Position numbers and translations under genes: made by a program. From assembly GCF_900059565.1 (NCBI RefSeq), contig NZ_FIZW01000001.1:62001-126000 (forward strand): 64,000 bases of DNA. Direction: 5' to 3'. Each line of letters opens with the position of its first letter. Within the stretch, counting starts at the first letter, position 1. Shown here piece after piece: positions 8,992 to 20,214 of this stretch. The notes beneath the pieces are model-generated. The model did no database searches, was not told where the DNA came from, and saw only the letters and a program-made list of their open reading frames with translations. Origin of the DNA: Murdochiella massiliensis. GTDB lineage: Bacteria; Bacillota; Clostridia; Tissierellales; Peptoniphilaceae.

Positions 8992-9630
8992 CTATTCTTC
9001 GTTGGGGAGAGGATAATCCTCATTCAGGCTTGCCAAGGGAACTTCGCCCAGTTTTCTGCGCTCCGCAAGAAAACACTGTCCACAGACAGCTTCATATTCG
9101 ACGGTGGCGTTGTTATCAATGACGACTTGATCGCCTTCAAAGACGGTTTTCCCGTTTACGCGACGGATATTCATGATGGCTTTTCGTCCGCAATGGCAGA
9201 TGGTTTTGAGCTCTTCCAGCGAATGAGCGAGTTCCAGCAAACGTTGACTGCCGGGAAAGCCTTCGCCGCGAAAGTCGGTACGCAGGCCATAACAAATGCA
9301 AGGGATACGGGTGTCCATAACGGCAGCAAAAAGCTGTTCAACATGTTGCCGAGAAAGGAATTGCGCTTCATCGACAAGGATACAGTCGATAGGGCGCTTT
9401 TTGCTTTCCTCCTGCACCAGCACGCGGCAATCCGTATCTTCCGTGATGGTGCGATCAACACGCCGACGGACGCCAAGACGGCTAACAATCTCGTCTTCGC
9501 CTTTGGTATCCACGCCGGGCTTAAGAAGCAAAACGTGCATTCCTCGTTCTTCATAATTATAGGCAACCTGCAAAAGCAAGGTCGATTTACCGGAATTCAT
9601 TGCGCCATAGCGAAAATAGAGTTTTGCCAT
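8992..9630 (-). CDS. tdk: Thymidine kinase
   Basis: Phosphorylates thymidine with ATP in the salvage pathway. The chosen ATG at 9630 (212 aa) begins MAKLYFRYGAMNSGKST and has AGGAGG eight bases upstream; the longer frame back to 9687 lacks a ribosome site. Walker A is GAMNSGKS, Walker B is CILVDEAQF, and a zinc ribbon is formed by CHCG and CGQC, all typical of the type II (TK1-like) enzyme. A diverged copy of its last third lies 3.4 kb away in the same orientation. Confidence 0.96.
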   Translation of the reverse strand: MAKLYFRYGAMNSGKSTLLLQVAYNYEERGMHVLLLKPGVDTKGEDEIVSRLGVRRRVDRTITEDTDCRVLVQEESKKRPIDCILVDEAQFLSRQHVEQLFAAVMDTRIPCICYGLRTDFRGEGFPGSQRLLELAHSLEELKTICHCGRKAIMNIRRVNGKTVFEGDQVVIDNNATVEYEAVCGQCFLAERRKLGEVPLASLNEDYPLPNEE

Positions 9631-9805
9631 ATGTTTTTTCCTCCTGATACGCGTCAGTTCACTATACCACAAGAGAAGGGGAGACAACGAGGTGTGAATC
9701 CAACCGGCAGGGGAAAAGCGTTGGGGGCGTTATGAGAGCATCCTGATACAGGAAAACAAAGACGGGGAACGGAGAGAGACCTTTATCTATGTCGTTGGCG
9801 TTCCG

Positions 9806-9814
9806 TGCTATAAT
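9806..9814 (+). promoter_or_regulatory. Extended -10 promoter of the ctp gene
   Basis: TGCTATAAT, an extended -10 box with no good -35 at 17 bases. It lies 35 bases before the ATG at 9849. The same TGnTATAmT pattern recurs before other genes in the window. Confidence 0.6.
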
Positions 9815-9848
9815 GAACGGGACAGTTTTCAGAGAAAAGGAGACGACG

Positions 9849-11054
9849 ATGAAAAAATTTGGGAAAACCATACTGCTGTTGCTCCTCCTGGTTTCGGTTG
9901 GCAGCGGCGGATTTATTTTGGGTCACAATATGGAAGGTTATCCGGTCGGAACAGCATCGGCCGACTGGGAAACCGATCAGCGCATCATGAAAAACCTGGA
10001 CATGTATCGCAAAGCCATCCAGAGTGATTATCTCTTTTCCTATAAGCCGGAAGATCTTGAAACCGGCATTTACAAGGGACTTTTCTGGGGCCTTAACGAT
10101 CCCTATTCGGAGTACTATACGCCGGAAGAATATCAGCGTCTGATGGAGGACACCAGCGGAAAATTTGCCGGCGTCGGCCTGGTCATTACTGCAGGTGACG
10201 ATAATCTGATCACCGTTGTTTCCCCGATAGCCAATACACCGGCTGCACGCGCGGGCGTGAAGGCAGGAGATAAGATTATTGAAGTGAACGGCGTCACCTA
10301 TACGGGACAGGATCTGCAAGAAGCTACGGATCAGATGCGCGGCGAGCCGCAGACGCCGGTCGACTTGACGGTCCAACGTGTGATTCAGGGCAAAACGCAG
10401 ACGTCGCATGTCCGCATCATTCGCGAAATGATCAAAGTGGATACGGTGATCAGTAAACTGCTTCCGGACAATATCGGCTATCTGCAATTAACCTCATTTG
10501 ATGAAGAAACCGCTATCGATTTTGAAAAGGCGTGGAAAGATCTCGAAAAACAGGGTGCGAAGCGCTTCATTATTGATTTGCGCAACAACCCGGGCGGTCT
10601 GTTGGACACTTGTGAAGATATTGCAGATCGTCTGCTGGGCAAAGCGACCATCGTCACGACCGTAGACAATAAGGGTCACGAAGAGAAGAGTGAATCGGAC
10701 GCGGAACAATTTACAGAGCCGCTTACTGTTCTGGCCAACGGCGGATCGGCTTCCGCCTCGGAAATTCTGCTTGGTGCCTTGCGCGACAATAAACGCGCCA
10801 AATCCATCGGGGAGACGACCTTTGGAAAAGGTATTGTGCAGCAAATCTATCCTCTTGGCGAAGACGGAAAAGACGGCGGATTTAAGCTGACCATGGCCGA
10901 ATATCTTACGCCGAACGGAGAAAAGATTCACGGCAAAGGCATCACGCCGGATATCGTCGTAAAAGCGCCGGAAGACGAGAAAGGCATCGGTCCGGACTTT
11001 TTGGAGGAAGATCCGCAGCTTAAGCGTGCGATTGAAGAAGTGAAGGGCTTATGA
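9849..11054 (+). CDS. C-terminal processing serine peptidase (S41 family)
   Basis: Membrane-anchored protease of the CtpA/CtpB type, acting outside the membrane on protein C-termini. Start ATG 9849 (401 aa) has AAAGGAG upstream; the ATG at 9789 lies before the promoter. An N-terminal signal-anchor (residues 6-25) is followed by the N-terminal cap, a PDZ domain (about residues 95-175, [10 protein letters not shown] to the GDKIIEVNG loop) and the protease core. The nucleophile Ser is in [11 protein letters not shown] and the catalytic Lys in FGKGIVQ. Its stop overlaps the uvrB start, an unusual pairing but a clear operon. Confidence 0.92.
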   Translation: MKKFGKTILLLLLLVSVGSGGFILGHNMEGYPVGTASADWETDQRIMKNLDMYRKAIQSDYLFSYKPEDLETGIYKGLFWGLNDPYSEYYTPEEYQRLMEDTSGKFAGVGLVITAGDDNLITVVSPIANTPAARAGVKAGDKIIEVNGVTYTGQDLQEATDQMRGEPQTPVDLTVQRVIQGKTQTSHVRIIREMIKVDTVISKLLPDNIGYLQLTSFDEETAIDFEKAWKDLEKQGAKRFIIDLRNNPGGLLDTCEDIADRLLGKATIVTTVDNKGHEEKSESDAEQFTEPLTVLANGGSASASEILLGALRDNKRAKSIGETTFGKGIVQQIYPLGEDGKDGGFKLTMAEYLTPNGEKIHGKGITPDIVVKAPEDEKGIGPDFLEEDPQLKRAIEEVKGL

Positions 11055-13045
11055 GCGGTTTTCAGCTTGAATCCAAGTTTCAACCGACGGGCGCCCAACC
11101 ACAGGCCATAGAGACGCTGGTAGAGGGTGTGCGCCGCGGAGACCGTTACCAAACCTTACGCGGGGTAACCGGATCGGGCAAGACGTTTACCATGGCGAAT
11201 ATCATTCAGGCCGTTCAACGTCCGACGCTGGTACTTGCGCATAATAAAACATTGGCTTCGCAGCTCTGTTCAGAGCTGCGGGGCTTTTTCCCACACAATG
11301 CGGTGGAGTATTTTGTCAGCTATTACGATTATTATCAGCCGGAAGCCTATGTGGCGGCGACGGACACCTACATTGCTAAAGACTCTTCGGTGAACGATGA
11401 AATTGATAAATTGCGCCATTCGGCTACGATGTCTCTCTTTGAACGACGGGATGTGATTATCGTGGCCTCGGTGTCGTGTATTTACGGCCTCGGCGATCCG
11501 GAAGACTATCTGGAACTGACCGTTTCTGTGCGTCCGGGAATGACCATGGATCGCGACGATTTTCTGCGCAAACTCGTCTCTATTCAATATGTGCGCAACG
11601 ATGTGGCCTTTCAGCGCGGAACCTTTCGGGTACGTGGTGATGTCGTGGATATTTTTCCGGTATCTTCCGATGAAGAGGCTATTCGGGTCGAATTTTTCGG
11701 GGATGAGATTGACCGTATTTTGGAAATTAATTCTCTAACCGGTGAAATTCTGCGCGGTCGAAGCTATTACATGATCTATCCGGCCAGCCACTATGCAACG
11801 ACGAAAGAAAAGCTCAAACGCGCGATTGTACGCATTGAAGAGGAGCTGCAACAGCGCCTGAGCGTTTTGCAAAGCGAAAACAAGCTGGTGGAAGCGCAGC
11901 GACTCGAACAGCGCACACTCTACGACTTGGAAATGTTGACGGAAGTCGGCTTCTGTTCCGGTATTGAAAACTATTCCGCGCCCATGAGCGGTCGACCGCC
12001 GGGATCTCGGCCGTATACCCTCATTGATTATTTTCCGAAGGATTTTCTTCTCATGGTGGATGAAAGTCACCAGACGATTCCGCAAGTGCGCGGGATGTAC
12101 AACGGCGACCGTGCGCGCAAGCAAAACTTAGTGGATTACGGCTTCCGCTTGCCTTCGGCGCTGGACAACCGTCCTCTTAAATTTGATGAGTTTGAAGCGT
12201 TGGTTCCGCAGGCGATTTTTATGTCCGCCACGCCGGGGCCGTATGAAAATGAACATGCGACACAGACCGTCGACCAAATTATCCGCCCGACGGGACTGCT
12301 GGATCCGCTCGTAGAAGTGCGGCCAACGAAGCACCAAATTGATGATTTGATGGCGGAGATTCAAAAAACCACCGAACGCGGTGAGCGTACCCTGATCACC
12401 ACGCTGACGAAGAAGATGGCGGAAGATTTGACCAAGTACCTCGAAGAAGCGAAAGTGAAGGCGATTTATCTACATTCCGATGTCGAGACGCTCAAGCGTA
12501 TGGAAATTTTGCGTGAATTGCGCCTGGGAACTTATGACGTACTCATTGGCATCAACCTCCTTCGTGAGGGGCTGGATTTGCCGGAAGTATCCCTGATTGC
12601 CATTTTAGACGCGGATAAAGAGGGGTTCTTGCGTTCCGAGACGTCGCTCATTCAGACCATTGGCCGTGCAGCCCGAAATGTCAACGGCCACGTCATCCTT
12701 TACGGTGACCAAATCACGGATTCGATGGCGGCCGCGATGGAAGAAACCAAGCGTCGACGTGCCTTACAACAGGCCTACAATGAGGAACACGGCATTATTC
12801 CTACGACCATCCAAAAAGAAATTCATGCTCGCATCTCGACGGAAATTGCTGCGGAAGAGCTAAAAGAGTATCAGGGCGAGTTGCTGACCGAAGAAAAAGA
12901 AAGCTATTCGCGTGAAGATCTGATGCAGATGATCACCACGATGGATGTGGAGATGCGTCGTGCCGCGGAAGAGCTGGACTTTGAACGTGCAGCACGCCTG
13001 CGCGATGCGATTCGTGCAATGAAGCGCGAATATGGCCTTTCCTAA
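11051..13045 (+). CDS. uvrB: Excinuclease ABC subunit B
   Basis: Damage-verifying helicase-like subunit of nucleotide excision repair; 664 aa, full length. Walker A is [10 protein letters not shown]. The beta-hairpin region with its Tyr cluster ([11 protein letters not shown]) is intact, as are DESH, the motif V/VI block [15 protein letters not shown] and QTIGRAARN. The C-terminal UVR domain that contacts UvrC is seen at residues 625-660. The ATG overlaps the stop of the protease gene. uvrA follows after 24 bases with its own ribosome site. Confidence 0.98.
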   Translation: MSGFQLESKFQPTGAQPQAIETLVEGVRRGDRYQTLRGVTGSGKTFTMANIIQAVQRPTLVLAHNKTLASQLCSELRGFFPHNAVEYFVSYYDYYQPEAYVAATDTYIAKDSSVNDEIDKLRHSATMSLFERRDVIIVASVSCIYGLGDPEDYLELTVSVRPGMTMDRDDFLRKLVSIQYVRNDVAFQRGTFRVRGDVVDIFPVSSDEEAIRVEFFGDEIDRILEINSLTGEILRGRSYYMIYPASHYATTKEKLKRAIVRIEEELQQRLSVLQSENKLVEAQRLEQRTLYDLEMLTEVGFCSGIENYSAPMSGRPPGSRPYTLIDYFPKDFLLMVDESHQTIPQVRGMYNGDRARKQNLVDYGFRLPSALDNRPLKFDEFEALVPQAIFMSATPGPYENEHATQTVDQIIRPTGLLDPLVEVRPTKHQIDDLMAEIQKTTERGERTLITTLTKKMAEDLTKYLEEAKVKAIYLHSDVETLKRMEILRELRLGTYDVLIGINLLREGLDLPEVSLIAILDADKEGFLRSETSLIQTIGRAARNVNGHVILYGDQITDSMAAAMEETKRRRALQQAYNEEHGIIPTTIQKEIHARISTEIAAEELKEYQGELLTEEKESYSREDLMQMITTMDVEMRRAAEELDFERAARLRDAIRAMKREYGLS

Positions 13046-13069
13046 GCAAATGCCATAGAAAGGACAACC

Positions 13070-15907
13070 ATGACTCTCGAGAATATCGTCATACGCGGTG
13101 CGCGCGTCAACAATTTGAAAAACCTGGACTTGACGCTGCCGCGAAATAAACTGATTGTAATGACCGGGCTTTCCGGTTCCGGAAAGAGCTCGTTAGCCTT
13201 TGACACGATTTACGCCGAGGGACAACGCCGCTATGTGGAAAGTCTTTCCAGTTATGCGCGCATGTTTCTTGGACAGATGGATAAACCGGATGTGGATCTC
13301 GTGGAAGGGCTGTCGCCGGCCATCTCCATCGACCAAAAAACGACCAACCGCAACCCGCGTTCCACCGTGGGGACGGTGACGGAAATTCATGACTATTTGC
13401 GCTTACTTTATGCCAAAGTGGGCAAGGCAATCTGCCCGGTATGCGGCGAGCCCATTCGCGCCATGGCGGTAGATCAGATCGTCGAAGAGGTGATGGCATT
13501 TCCGGAAAAAACGCGCTTTCTCGTGTTGTCGCCCGTGGTACGCGATAAAAAAGGTCGGCACGATAAGATCTTCACCAACTTGGAACGTCAGGGCTTTACC
13601 CGTGTGTTAGTGGATGGAGAGATGTATGATCTCGGCACACAGCCGGAATTGGACAAAAATACGAAGCATTCCATTGCGATTGTCGTGGACCGTCTGGTGC
13701 GTCGCGACGGGATGCGCTCGCGGCTGGCAATGTCCATTGAAACAGCGCTGAAACAGGCAAATGGAAGCTGCTCTATTCAGGTCGTGGACGGAGAACTGCA
13801 CCGTTATTCGTCGAAACTCGCCTGTCCCAACGGACACATGATCATCGAAGAAATTGAGCCGCGTCTGCTTTCCTTTAACAGTCCCCAGGGAGCCTGTCCC
13901 GATTGCAATGGTATCGGCTTTCATATTGCCGTGGATGCCAAACTCTGCATTCCCAATCCCGATCTTTCCATCGACGAGGGGGCGATCGCGCCGTTTGCGA
14001 CTTCCGCAAAGGGCACGTACTATTATGAGATGATTCATGCGCTCTGTGCACTGTATGATTGGCCTACGGATCAACCAATAGGCGAGGCACCAAAAGATGT
14101 TACCGATGCCATCCTCTACGGCACAAAGGGGAAAAAGCTGCGTTTCCGTTTTGATTCGCATTTTTCCGGTCAAAAAACCTATTATGATGCCTGGGAAGGC
14201 GTCATTCCGAATTTGACGCGCCGCTATCACCAGACCAATTCCGATTTTATGCAGCAGCGTATTCGCGAATATATGGCGGAAAACACTTGTGAAACCTGTC
14301 ACGGTGACCGCCTTCGTCCGGAAGCGCTGGCCATCCACATCGGCGGAAAGAACATTGCCGAATTTAACCGGATGTCCATTCATGAGGCACTGACTTGGGT
14401 CGACACGCTCACCTTTTCGGAAGCGGAATCCATTATTGCGCGTCCGATTCTTAAGGAAGTGAAGGCGCGTCTCCAATTTCTGGTGGATGTCGGTCTCGAC
14501 TATTTAACACTGGATCGCTATGCGGCGACGCTTTCCGGCGGAGAGAGTCAGCGCATTCGTCTGGCTACACAAATCGGTGCCGGACTGGTAGGTGTCGTCT
14601 ATGTGTTGGATGAACCGTCCATCGGCCTGCATCAGCGCGATAACGACCGCCTACTCGGTGCCTTAAAAAATCTGCGCGATCTGGGCAATACCTTAATTGT
14701 GGTCGAACACGATGAAGACACCATGCGCGCGGCCGACTGGATTGTGGATATCGGCCCCGGAGCCGGAATTCAGGGAGGTACTCTGGTCGCGGAAGGCACC
14801 TTTGATGACATCTGTGCAAATCCGAACTCCATCACGGGCGATTATCTTGCCCACCGCAAATTTATTCCCGTGCCGGCAGAACGCCGTCAACCAACGGGAT
14901 GGATGGAGGTGTTGGGTTGTCAGGAAAACAACCTGAAAAACATCGATATCCGTTTGCCTCTGGGCGTCTTGACGTGCATTACCGGGGTGTCGGGCTCCGG
15001 CAAGAGTTCTTTTGTGGAAGGCATATTATATAAGGTGCTGGCCAATCGGCTGAATCAGGCGCATCTGCGTCCGGGTGCCTATCGCAGCATTCGCGGTGAA
15101 AAAGCGCTGGATAAAGTCATTGAAATTGACCAGTCACCCATCGGGCGCACGCCACGCTCCAATCCGGCAACGTATACGAAGGTTTTTGATCTCATTCGGG
15201 ACGTTTTTGCTCAGACAAACGAAGCGAAAATTCGCGGCTTTGACAAGGGACGCTTTTCCTTTAACGTGAAGGGCGGGCGCTGCGAGGCCTGCCGCGGGGA
15301 CGGCACCATCAAGGTGGAGATGCATTTTCTTCCGGATGTTTATGTTCCCTGTGAAGTCTGTCATGGACATCGGTATAACCATGAAACCTTGCAGGTCCAT
15401 TACAAGGGAAAAACCATCTCCGACGTGCTGGAGATGACCATTGAAGAGGGACTGGATTTTTTCCGTAATCATAAGGGAATTGCCCGTAAGCTGCAAACGC
15501 TGGTAGATGTTGGCTTGGGGTATCTCAAGATCGGTCAGCCGTCGACGGAGCTTTCGGGCGGTGAAGCCCAGCGCGTCAAATTGGCGGCGGAGTTGGGCAA
15601 AGTCTCTACGGGAAACACCATTTATATTTTGGATGAGCCTACGACAGGACTGCATGTGGCGGATATTGACAAGCTCATCAAGGTCTTTACGCGCCTGATC
15701 GAGCAGGGGAACACCATCGTCGTCATTGAACACAATCTGGACGTCATCAAGGTTGCGGATTATCTGGTTGACCTGGGGCCGGAGGGCGGAGACGGCGGTG
15801 GCCAAATTGTGGCGGAAGGTACGCCGGAAGAAGTCTGCCGTGTGAAAGCATCATATACCGGAAAATATTTGGCTCCGCTACTGGAACGGGATCGGCCGAA
15901 GAAATAG
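13070..15907 (+). CDS. uvrA: Excinuclease ABC subunit A
   Basis: Damage-recognition ATPase dimer of nucleotide excision repair; 945 aa. Two ABC modules are present: Walker [15 protein letters not shown] with signature [12 protein letters not shown], and Walker [14 protein letters not shown] with signature [12 protein letters not shown]. Zinc ligands are visible as CPVCGEP, CPNGH with CPDCNG, and CEACRGDG with CEVCHGH. Both Walker B motifs ([20 protein letters not shown]) are complete. AAAGGA precedes the ATG. It is co-transcribed with uvrB. Confidence 0.98.
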   Translation: MTLENIVIRGARVNNLKNLDLTLPRNKLIVMTGLSGSGKSSLAFDTIYAEGQRRYVESLSSYARMFLGQMDKPDVDLVEGLSPAISIDQKTTNRNPRSTVGTVTEIHDYLRLLYAKVGKAICPVCGEPIRAMAVDQIVEEVMAFPEKTRFLVLSPVVRDKKGRHDKIFTNLERQGFTRVLVDGEMYDLGTQPELDKNTKHSIAIVVDRLVRRDGMRSRLAMSIETALKQANGSCSIQVVDGELHRYSSKLACPNGHMIIEEIEPRLLSFNSPQGACPDCNGIGFHIAVDAKLCIPNPDLSIDEGAIAPFATSAKGTYYYEMIHALCALYDWPTDQPIGEAPKDVTDAILYGTKGKKLRFRFDSHFSGQKTYYDAWEGVIPNLTRRYHQTNSDFMQQRIREYMAENTCETCHGDRLRPEALAIHIGGKNIAEFNRMSIHEALTWVDTLTFSEAESIIARPILKEVKARLQFLVDVGLDYLTLDRYAATLSGGESQRIRLATQIGAGLVGVVYVLDEPSIGLHQRDNDRLLGALKNLRDLGNTLIVVEHDEDTMRAADWIVDIGPGAGIQGGTLVAEGTFDDICANPNSITGDYLAHRKFIPVPAERRQPTGWMEVLGCQENNLKNIDIRLPLGVLTCITGVSGSGKSSFVEGILYKVLANRLNQAHLRPGAYRSIRGEKALDKVIEIDQSPIGRTPRSNPATYTKVFDLIRDVFAQTNEAKIRGFDKGRFSFNVKGGRCEACRGDGTIKVEMHFLPDVYVPCEVCHGHRYNHETLQVHYKGKTISDVLEMTIEEGLDFFRNHKGIARKLQTLVDVGLGYLKIGQPSTELSGGEAQRVKLAAELGKVSTGNTIYILDEPTTGLHVADIDKLIKVFTRLIEQGNTIVVIEHNLDVIKVADYLVDLGPEGGDGGGQIVAEGTPEEVCRVKASYTGKYLAPLLERDRPKK

Positions 15908-15920
15908 GGAAGGAACAAGA

Positions 15921-16520
15921 ATGCGGTTTTTGCGCCGTGCACAATTAAAAAAAGTGATGCGCGGTCCGAAGGGAAAAAAGCGTCCGATGGCGGTCGCCTG
16001 TTTTCCGCGTCGGGTGGTTGATCGGCATTATATGCGTCGCGCTTTGCGCTTGGCGTACCGGGCGGCAGAAATCGGCGAGGTGCCGATCGGAGCTGTTTTA
16101 GTTCGTCGCGGCGTCGTCGTGGCGGAAGGCATCAACCACGTTGAACGGGATCACAACGGTCTTGCCCATGCGGAACTGCTCCTTTTGGAGGAAGCAGGGC
16201 GTCAGTATGGAAGACGATTGACCGATATGACCCTGTACGTCACGCTGGAGCCGTGCGTCATGTGTGCCGGCGCCATCCTTCATGCACGACTCGGTCGTCT
16301 CGTTTACGGCGCGGATGATCCGGAACGTGGCGGTTGCGGATCCCAGTTTGCCATCCCGCAACATACAAAAAATTTACATCACGTCATCCTTCGAAAAGGT
16401 ATCCTAGAAGAGGAAGCGAAACAATTGCTGCAGGATTTTTTTCAGGCGCGACGCGCTCAAGCGAAAGAGAGGAACGTCGATGGAGGGCAAAAAGAACACG
16501 GTATCGATGATGGAAAATAA
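15921..16520 (+). CDS. tadA: tRNA adenosine(34) deaminase with basic N-terminal extension
   Basis: Converts A34 of tRNA-Arg(ACG) to inosine. The deaminase core starts near residue 37 (YMRRALRLAYRAAEIGEVP) with zinc/catalytic motifs HAE (GLAHAELLLLEEA) and PCVMCAGAI, followed by GGCGS. It is 199 aa, longer than the usual ~150-160. The first ~36 residues are very basic (RRAQLKKVMRGPKGKKRP) and the last ~25 are charged. GGAAGG sits before the ATG at 15921. An ATG at 16029 would give a normal-length protein, so the extension depends on the start chosen. It follows uvrA by 13 bases. Confidence 0.92.
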   Translation: MRFLRRAQLKKVMRGPKGKKRPMAVACFPRRVVDRHYMRRALRLAYRAAEIGEVPIGAVLVRRGVVVAEGINHVERDHNGLAHAELLLLEEAGRQYGRRLTDMTLYVTLEPCVMCAGAILHARLGRLVYGADDPERGGCGSQFAIPQHTKNLHHVILRKGILEEEAKQLLQDFFQARRAQAKERNVDGGQKEHGIDDGK

Positions 16521-16585
16521 CGTCGAAGACGATATCGTTTAGACTGACGCAGACATTTTTTACAGAAGCTTGTTCTTGGAGAATG

Positions 16586-16616
16586 AAATAAGGCGGCCTC
16601 TGAGGCCGCCTTATTT
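16586..16616. terminator. Bidirectional terminator between tadA and ppk
   Basis: A 14-bp perfect inverted repeat (AAATAAGGCGGCCT with AGGCCGCCTTATTT) and a 3-base loop, with A/T-rich arms on both sides, between convergent genes. Confidence 0.9.
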
Positions 16617-16633
16617 CTTGCAGAATCGTTATA

Positions 16634-19081
16634 TTATTTACCGGAAAAAAGATCCTTTAGCCATTGCCCAAAGCTTCGACGTTTCTTTCTGTTGACGTGA
16701 GGGGAGGAATCTGTAACATCCTTCGGATTCGACCGGGTCTCTTCCGTGTTTTGTGTCTCCGGTGCAGAATTGGCGTCGGTGCGGTGCACAACCTCTTCCG
16801 ACATAGAAGCGTTGTCCGTTTTCAACACTTCCGGGTGGTGAATAAGGTAATCCATCTTCTTCGCATCGACGGCCTCGCGTTCTCGTAGAAGTGCCAACCT
16901 TGCTTCATCCGCATCCTTATGGCCTGCATATCCTTGCCGTTCCTGCCTGTCGCGCAATCGCTCACGCTGACGACCGGCGTTATCCTCCGCTTCTTCCATG
17001 AAACGGGATTGAGCGGAAAGGCCATGATCTCCCGTCACCCGACGATAGGAGCCATCCGGCAATAGCTCCCGTGCTTTTTGATCATCCATAAGAAATACAT
17101 CCAGAATATGGCTGATCCGCGAACGAATGGCTTCTTGCTGAATAGGTACCGCAATTTCTACGCGGTTGACAAGATTGCGTGTCATGAGATCGGCGGAAGA
17201 GATATACATATCCTCGCGGTTTGCACCGAAGCAATAAATGCGATGATGCTCCAGAAAGCGACCGACGACGGAAAGAACCCGAATGTTCTCGGTTTTCCCG
17301 GGAATGCCGGGAAGGAGACAGCAGATACCGCGCACTATCATCACAATATGCACACCGGCGTTAGAGGCTTCGGAAAGTTTATCCATCAGATCGCGCTCGG
17401 TAATGGAATTGCACTTGAGCAGAATGCTTGCTTCTTCGCCATTTTTCGCCCGTAGAATTTCACGGTCAATAAGGGTTAACAACATCGGCTTAATGCCGGT
17501 CGGCGCGACACATAGTTTATTGTAGCGGCCGTCCAGTTTACTGATGAGCATATTTTTGAAAAAGGTACCGGCGTCCGCGCCGATGCGCTCATCCGCAGTG
17601 AAATAGCTCAAATCGGTGTACTGCTTGGCCGTTTTTTCATTGTAGTTACCGGTGCCGATTTGGGTGATCGTGCGCACTTTTCCTTCCCGGTAGAGGGTGA
17701 TATGGCAGATTTTCGAATGTACTTTGTAATCTTCGATGCCGTAAATGACTGTACAGCCGGCCTGCTCTAGGCGCTCGGAGTAGTCAATATTGTTTTCCTC
17801 GTCAAAACGGGCACGCAGTTCCATCAGTGCCAGCACATCTTTGCCGTTTTCGGCTGCCATAGATAAATATTCCGCCACTTTTGAGATGGACGCCATTCGA
17901 TAAATGGTAATCGAAATGGAAATCACCGAAGGATCATGAGCGGCTTCTTTTAACATGCGCAGGAAGGGCTCCATGGACTCGTATGGGTAGTGCAACAATT
18001 TGTCTTCTTGGAAGACCTGGTCAATAATGGGCACGTCGGGCAAGAACATGGGGGACGGCTGTGGAGAAAACGGCCGATAGCAAAGCTGATCCTTTTGCTT
18101 GGGCGTCAGCACCTCTTCAATCGAAAAAACATATTTCATGCGCAACGGTGCCTTGCTGAAATAGACCTGCGTATTGTCAAGATGATGATATTTCAACAGA
18201 AATTTTATCGACGACTTGGGCAGCGTACCTTGAACTTCCAGACGAACCGGTGCGAGACGATTGCGCTTCTTGATCGCCTTTTTCATTGCCTGCAAGAGGT
18301 TGCCTTCCATCTCGTCAATGCCGTCATCCAGGTCAATGTCCGCATTGCGCGTAAGCGATATAACGGCAGCGTCCATAATTTTAAAGCCGCTAAGAAGCGC
18401 GGCCGCCTGATCCATGATGACTTCTTCCAACAAGACAAACGAACAGCTGTTCGGAAGAAAGATGATGGAAGGAATCCAGGTCGGTACGCCGATCAACGAA
18501 TAATACGCGGCTCCCTTGGCATCCACCACGTCGCAGAAGATGTAGAGCATTTGGTTAAGCATATGGGGGAAGGGATGGCGCGCATCAATAATCAACGGCG
18601 AGAGAAGAGGCAACACGTTTGCTTCATAGTACTCTTGAATGAATTTCGCTTCGCTCTTCGTGAGATTTTCCATCTTTTTATGATGGACGCCGGCAAGCTC
18701 CAATGCATCACTTAATTTGGCGAAGGCGGCATCGCGTTCGGCATAGAGTTTCGGTATTTCGGCAAAGACATGCGCAAGCTGTTCATCGACTGTCCAGCCC
18801 GTTTTGTTGTCTATAGCGTCGCCTTTCCATTCTTTTAGATTCATCAGCGATCCCACGCGCACGCGGAAAAATTCACTGAGGTTGCTCGTGAAAATCGCGA
18901 TAAATTTATAGCGCTCGTAGAGCGGCACGCGCGGATCCGTACTCTCCTGTAAAACATGGCGATTAAATTCCAGCCAGGACAGCTCACGGTTTTGGGTAAA
19001 GCCGGTATCCGTGGCTTGGTTTTTGTTGGATTTTGCGCTTTTAGTGGTGTCTTTCGACTTTTCGGTATTTACTTCACGCAT
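16634..19081 (-). CDS. ppk1: Polyphosphate kinase 1 with charged C-terminal extension
   Basis: Makes inorganic polyphosphate from ATP, reversibly. The protein has 815 residues. The N-terminal domain starts RELSWLEFNRHVLQE. The autophosphorylated His is expected in DYKVHSKICHITLY, and the second phospholipase-D-like motif is CFGANREDMYISSADLMTRN. After about residue 690 there are some 110 extra residues, Glu/Arg-rich and likely coiled-coil (EEAEDNAGRQRERLRDRQER), then a Ser/Thr-rich linker and a basic tail with WLKDLFSGK. The family normally ends near 690-720, so this tail is an addition, perhaps for localisation. GGGAGG precedes the ATG. Confidence 0.95.
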   Translation of the reverse strand: MREVNTEKSKDTTKSAKSNKNQATDTGFTQNRELSWLEFNRHVLQESTDPRVPLYERYKFIAIFTSNLSEFFRVRVGSLMNLKEWKGDAIDNKTGWTVDEQLAHVFAEIPKLYAERDAAFAKLSDALELAGVHHKKMENLTKSEAKFIQEYYEANVLPLLSPLIIDARHPFPHMLNQMLYIFCDVVDAKGAAYYSLIGVPTWIPSIIFLPNSCSFVLLEEVIMDQAAALLSGFKIMDAAVISLTRNADIDLDDGIDEMEGNLLQAMKKAIKKRNRLAPVRLEVQGTLPKSSIKFLLKYHHLDNTQVYFSKAPLRMKYVFSIEEVLTPKQKDQLCYRPFSPQPSPMFLPDVPIIDQVFQEDKLLHYPYESMEPFLRMLKEAAHDPSVISISITIYRMASISKVAEYLSMAAENGKDVLALMELRARFDEENNIDYSERLEQAGCTVIYGIEDYKVHSKICHITLYREGKVRTITQIGTGNYNEKTAKQYTDLSYFTADERIGADAGTFFKNMLISKLDGRYNKLCVAPTGIKPMLLTLIDREILRAKNGEEASILLKCNSITERDLMDKLSEASNAGVHIVMIVRGICCLLPGIPGKTENIRVLSVVGRFLEHHRIYCFGANREDMYISSADLMTRNLVNRVEIAVPIQQEAIRSRISHILDVFLMDDQKARELLPDGSYRRVTGDHGLSAQSRFMEEAEDNAGRQRERLRDRQERQGYAGHKDADEARLALLREREAVDAKKMDYLIHHPEVLKTDNASMSEEVVHRTDANSAPETQNTEETRSNPKDVTDSSPHVNRKKRRSFGQWLKDLFSGK

Positions 19082-19233
19082 TTTGCCCTCCCGGGTAGTC
19101 TATTATTCAGGCCTCTATCGGTATTATATCCTTAGTCCACCGGTAACCCACGTGTTTAGGTAAGAACCAGGTAAAATTGATTGTATTTCCGTCTTTATTC
19201 GGACGCTTGAGTAGGAGGGCGGAAGAAAAGTCT

Positions 19234-19241
19234 GGTATACT
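19234..19241 (+). promoter_or_regulatory. Extended -10 promoter
   Basis: TGGTATACT ends at 19241, about 90 bases before the HAD gene. No -35 at the right distance. Confidence 0.5.
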
Positions 19242-19332
19242 GACGAAGGAACATAGAGAAAAAAAGGAATGCACGCCGTTGCCGCAGGGGCGGCGACAGG
19301 GAGGCGCGTGTAAGGAAAAGAAAAGAGGACCA

Positions 19333-20205
19333 ATGAAAAAAACGATACTTCTACCGAATGGACATCCGTTGCGCCTGATCGCTTCCGATATGGACGGCAC
19401 GATTCTCCGTTCGGACTTAACAATTGAACCGCGTACAAAAGAATTGCTCATCGCCTGGCAGAAGGAAGGCATCCGGTTGACGCTCATTTCCGGACGACCC
19501 ATTCAGAGCATGATGCGTTATGCCCGCGAGTTGGAAATGGATCACCACGAGGGCGTCATCATCGGCGCAAACGGTGGACATGCCTATCAGCTGGGCGTGG
19601 AGAAGGAACTTTGGCGTCATACGTTGACGATTGCCTCGGCACAGCATTACTTTCAGCTGTGGAAGCCGTTTCTGTTGACGTTGATCGCCTATGGACGCGA
19701 GAAAATTTATGTGGACGTGCCGAAACGGGAAGGCCTTACCTACTTCGGAATGTCCATGGAAAAGGGACTGGAACGCATTGAAAAAGTGACGACAATGAAA
19801 GTCGAACACTATGACCTGAGTACGCCGCTTCCGGAGGAACCGGTAAAAGCCTGTGTTTTAGGTGACCGTTCGCTGATTCTGAAGGCGCAGGCCATGGTGA
19901 AAGATGATTATGAAGCCGATATTTACGGTGCTTTTTCTGCGGAAACGTATTTTGAGGCCATGATGCGCGGCATCAACAAGGGTACGGGATTGCAGGAATA
20001 CGCGGATCGCTATGACATCTTGCCGGATGAGATGGTGGCCTTTGGGGATGAGGATAATGACATTCCGATGTTGGCCTACGCCGGGGTGAGTGTGGCGATG
20101 GAGAAAGCCTCCGATCGTGCGGCATCCACGGCGAAGTACCGCACGGGATCGAATAATGCCGGCGGAATTTACCAGTTTTTGTCGCGTCTTACGCAGGAAA
20201 AGTAG
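19333..20205 (+). CDS. Cof-type HAD-superfamily phosphatase
   Basis: Sugar- or nucleotide-phosphate phosphatase of the Cof/YidA group; substrate unknown. ATG 19333 (290 aa) is preferred over the upstream in-frame ATG at 19177, which lies before the promoter-like box. AGAGGA precedes it. HAD motif I is ASDMDGTIL (nucleophile Asp), motif II is LISGRP, a Lys lies in GINKGTGL, and motif IV is FGDEDNDIPML. The C2 cap domain lies between about residues 85 and 200. It is a single gene between the divergent ppk1 and the convergent hotdog gene. Confidence 0.9.
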   Translation: MKKTILLPNGHPLRLIASDMDGTILRSDLTIEPRTKELLIAWQKEGIRLTLISGRPIQSMMRYARELEMDHHEGVIIGANGGHAYQLGVEKELWRHTLTIASAQHYFQLWKPFLLTLIAYGREKIYVDVPKREGLTYFGMSMEKGLERIEKVTTMKVEHYDLSTPLPEEPVKACVLGDRSLILKAQAMVKDDYEADIYGAFSAETYFEAMMRGINKGTGLQEYADRYDILPDEMVAFGDEDNDIPMLAYAGVSVAMEKASDRAASTAKYRTGSNNAGGIYQFLSRLTQEK

Positions 20206-20214
20206 TTAACCATC

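Noticed and set aside
9127-9735. 202-codon open frame antisense to tdk
   Set aside because: tdk has all catalytic motifs and a ribosome site.
13607-14476. 289-codon open frame antisense to uvrA
   Set aside because: No ribosome site or recognisable domain; uvrA is certain here.
17990-18715. 241-codon open frame antisense to ppk1
   Set aside because: Shadow of a highly conserved gene with no supporting signal.
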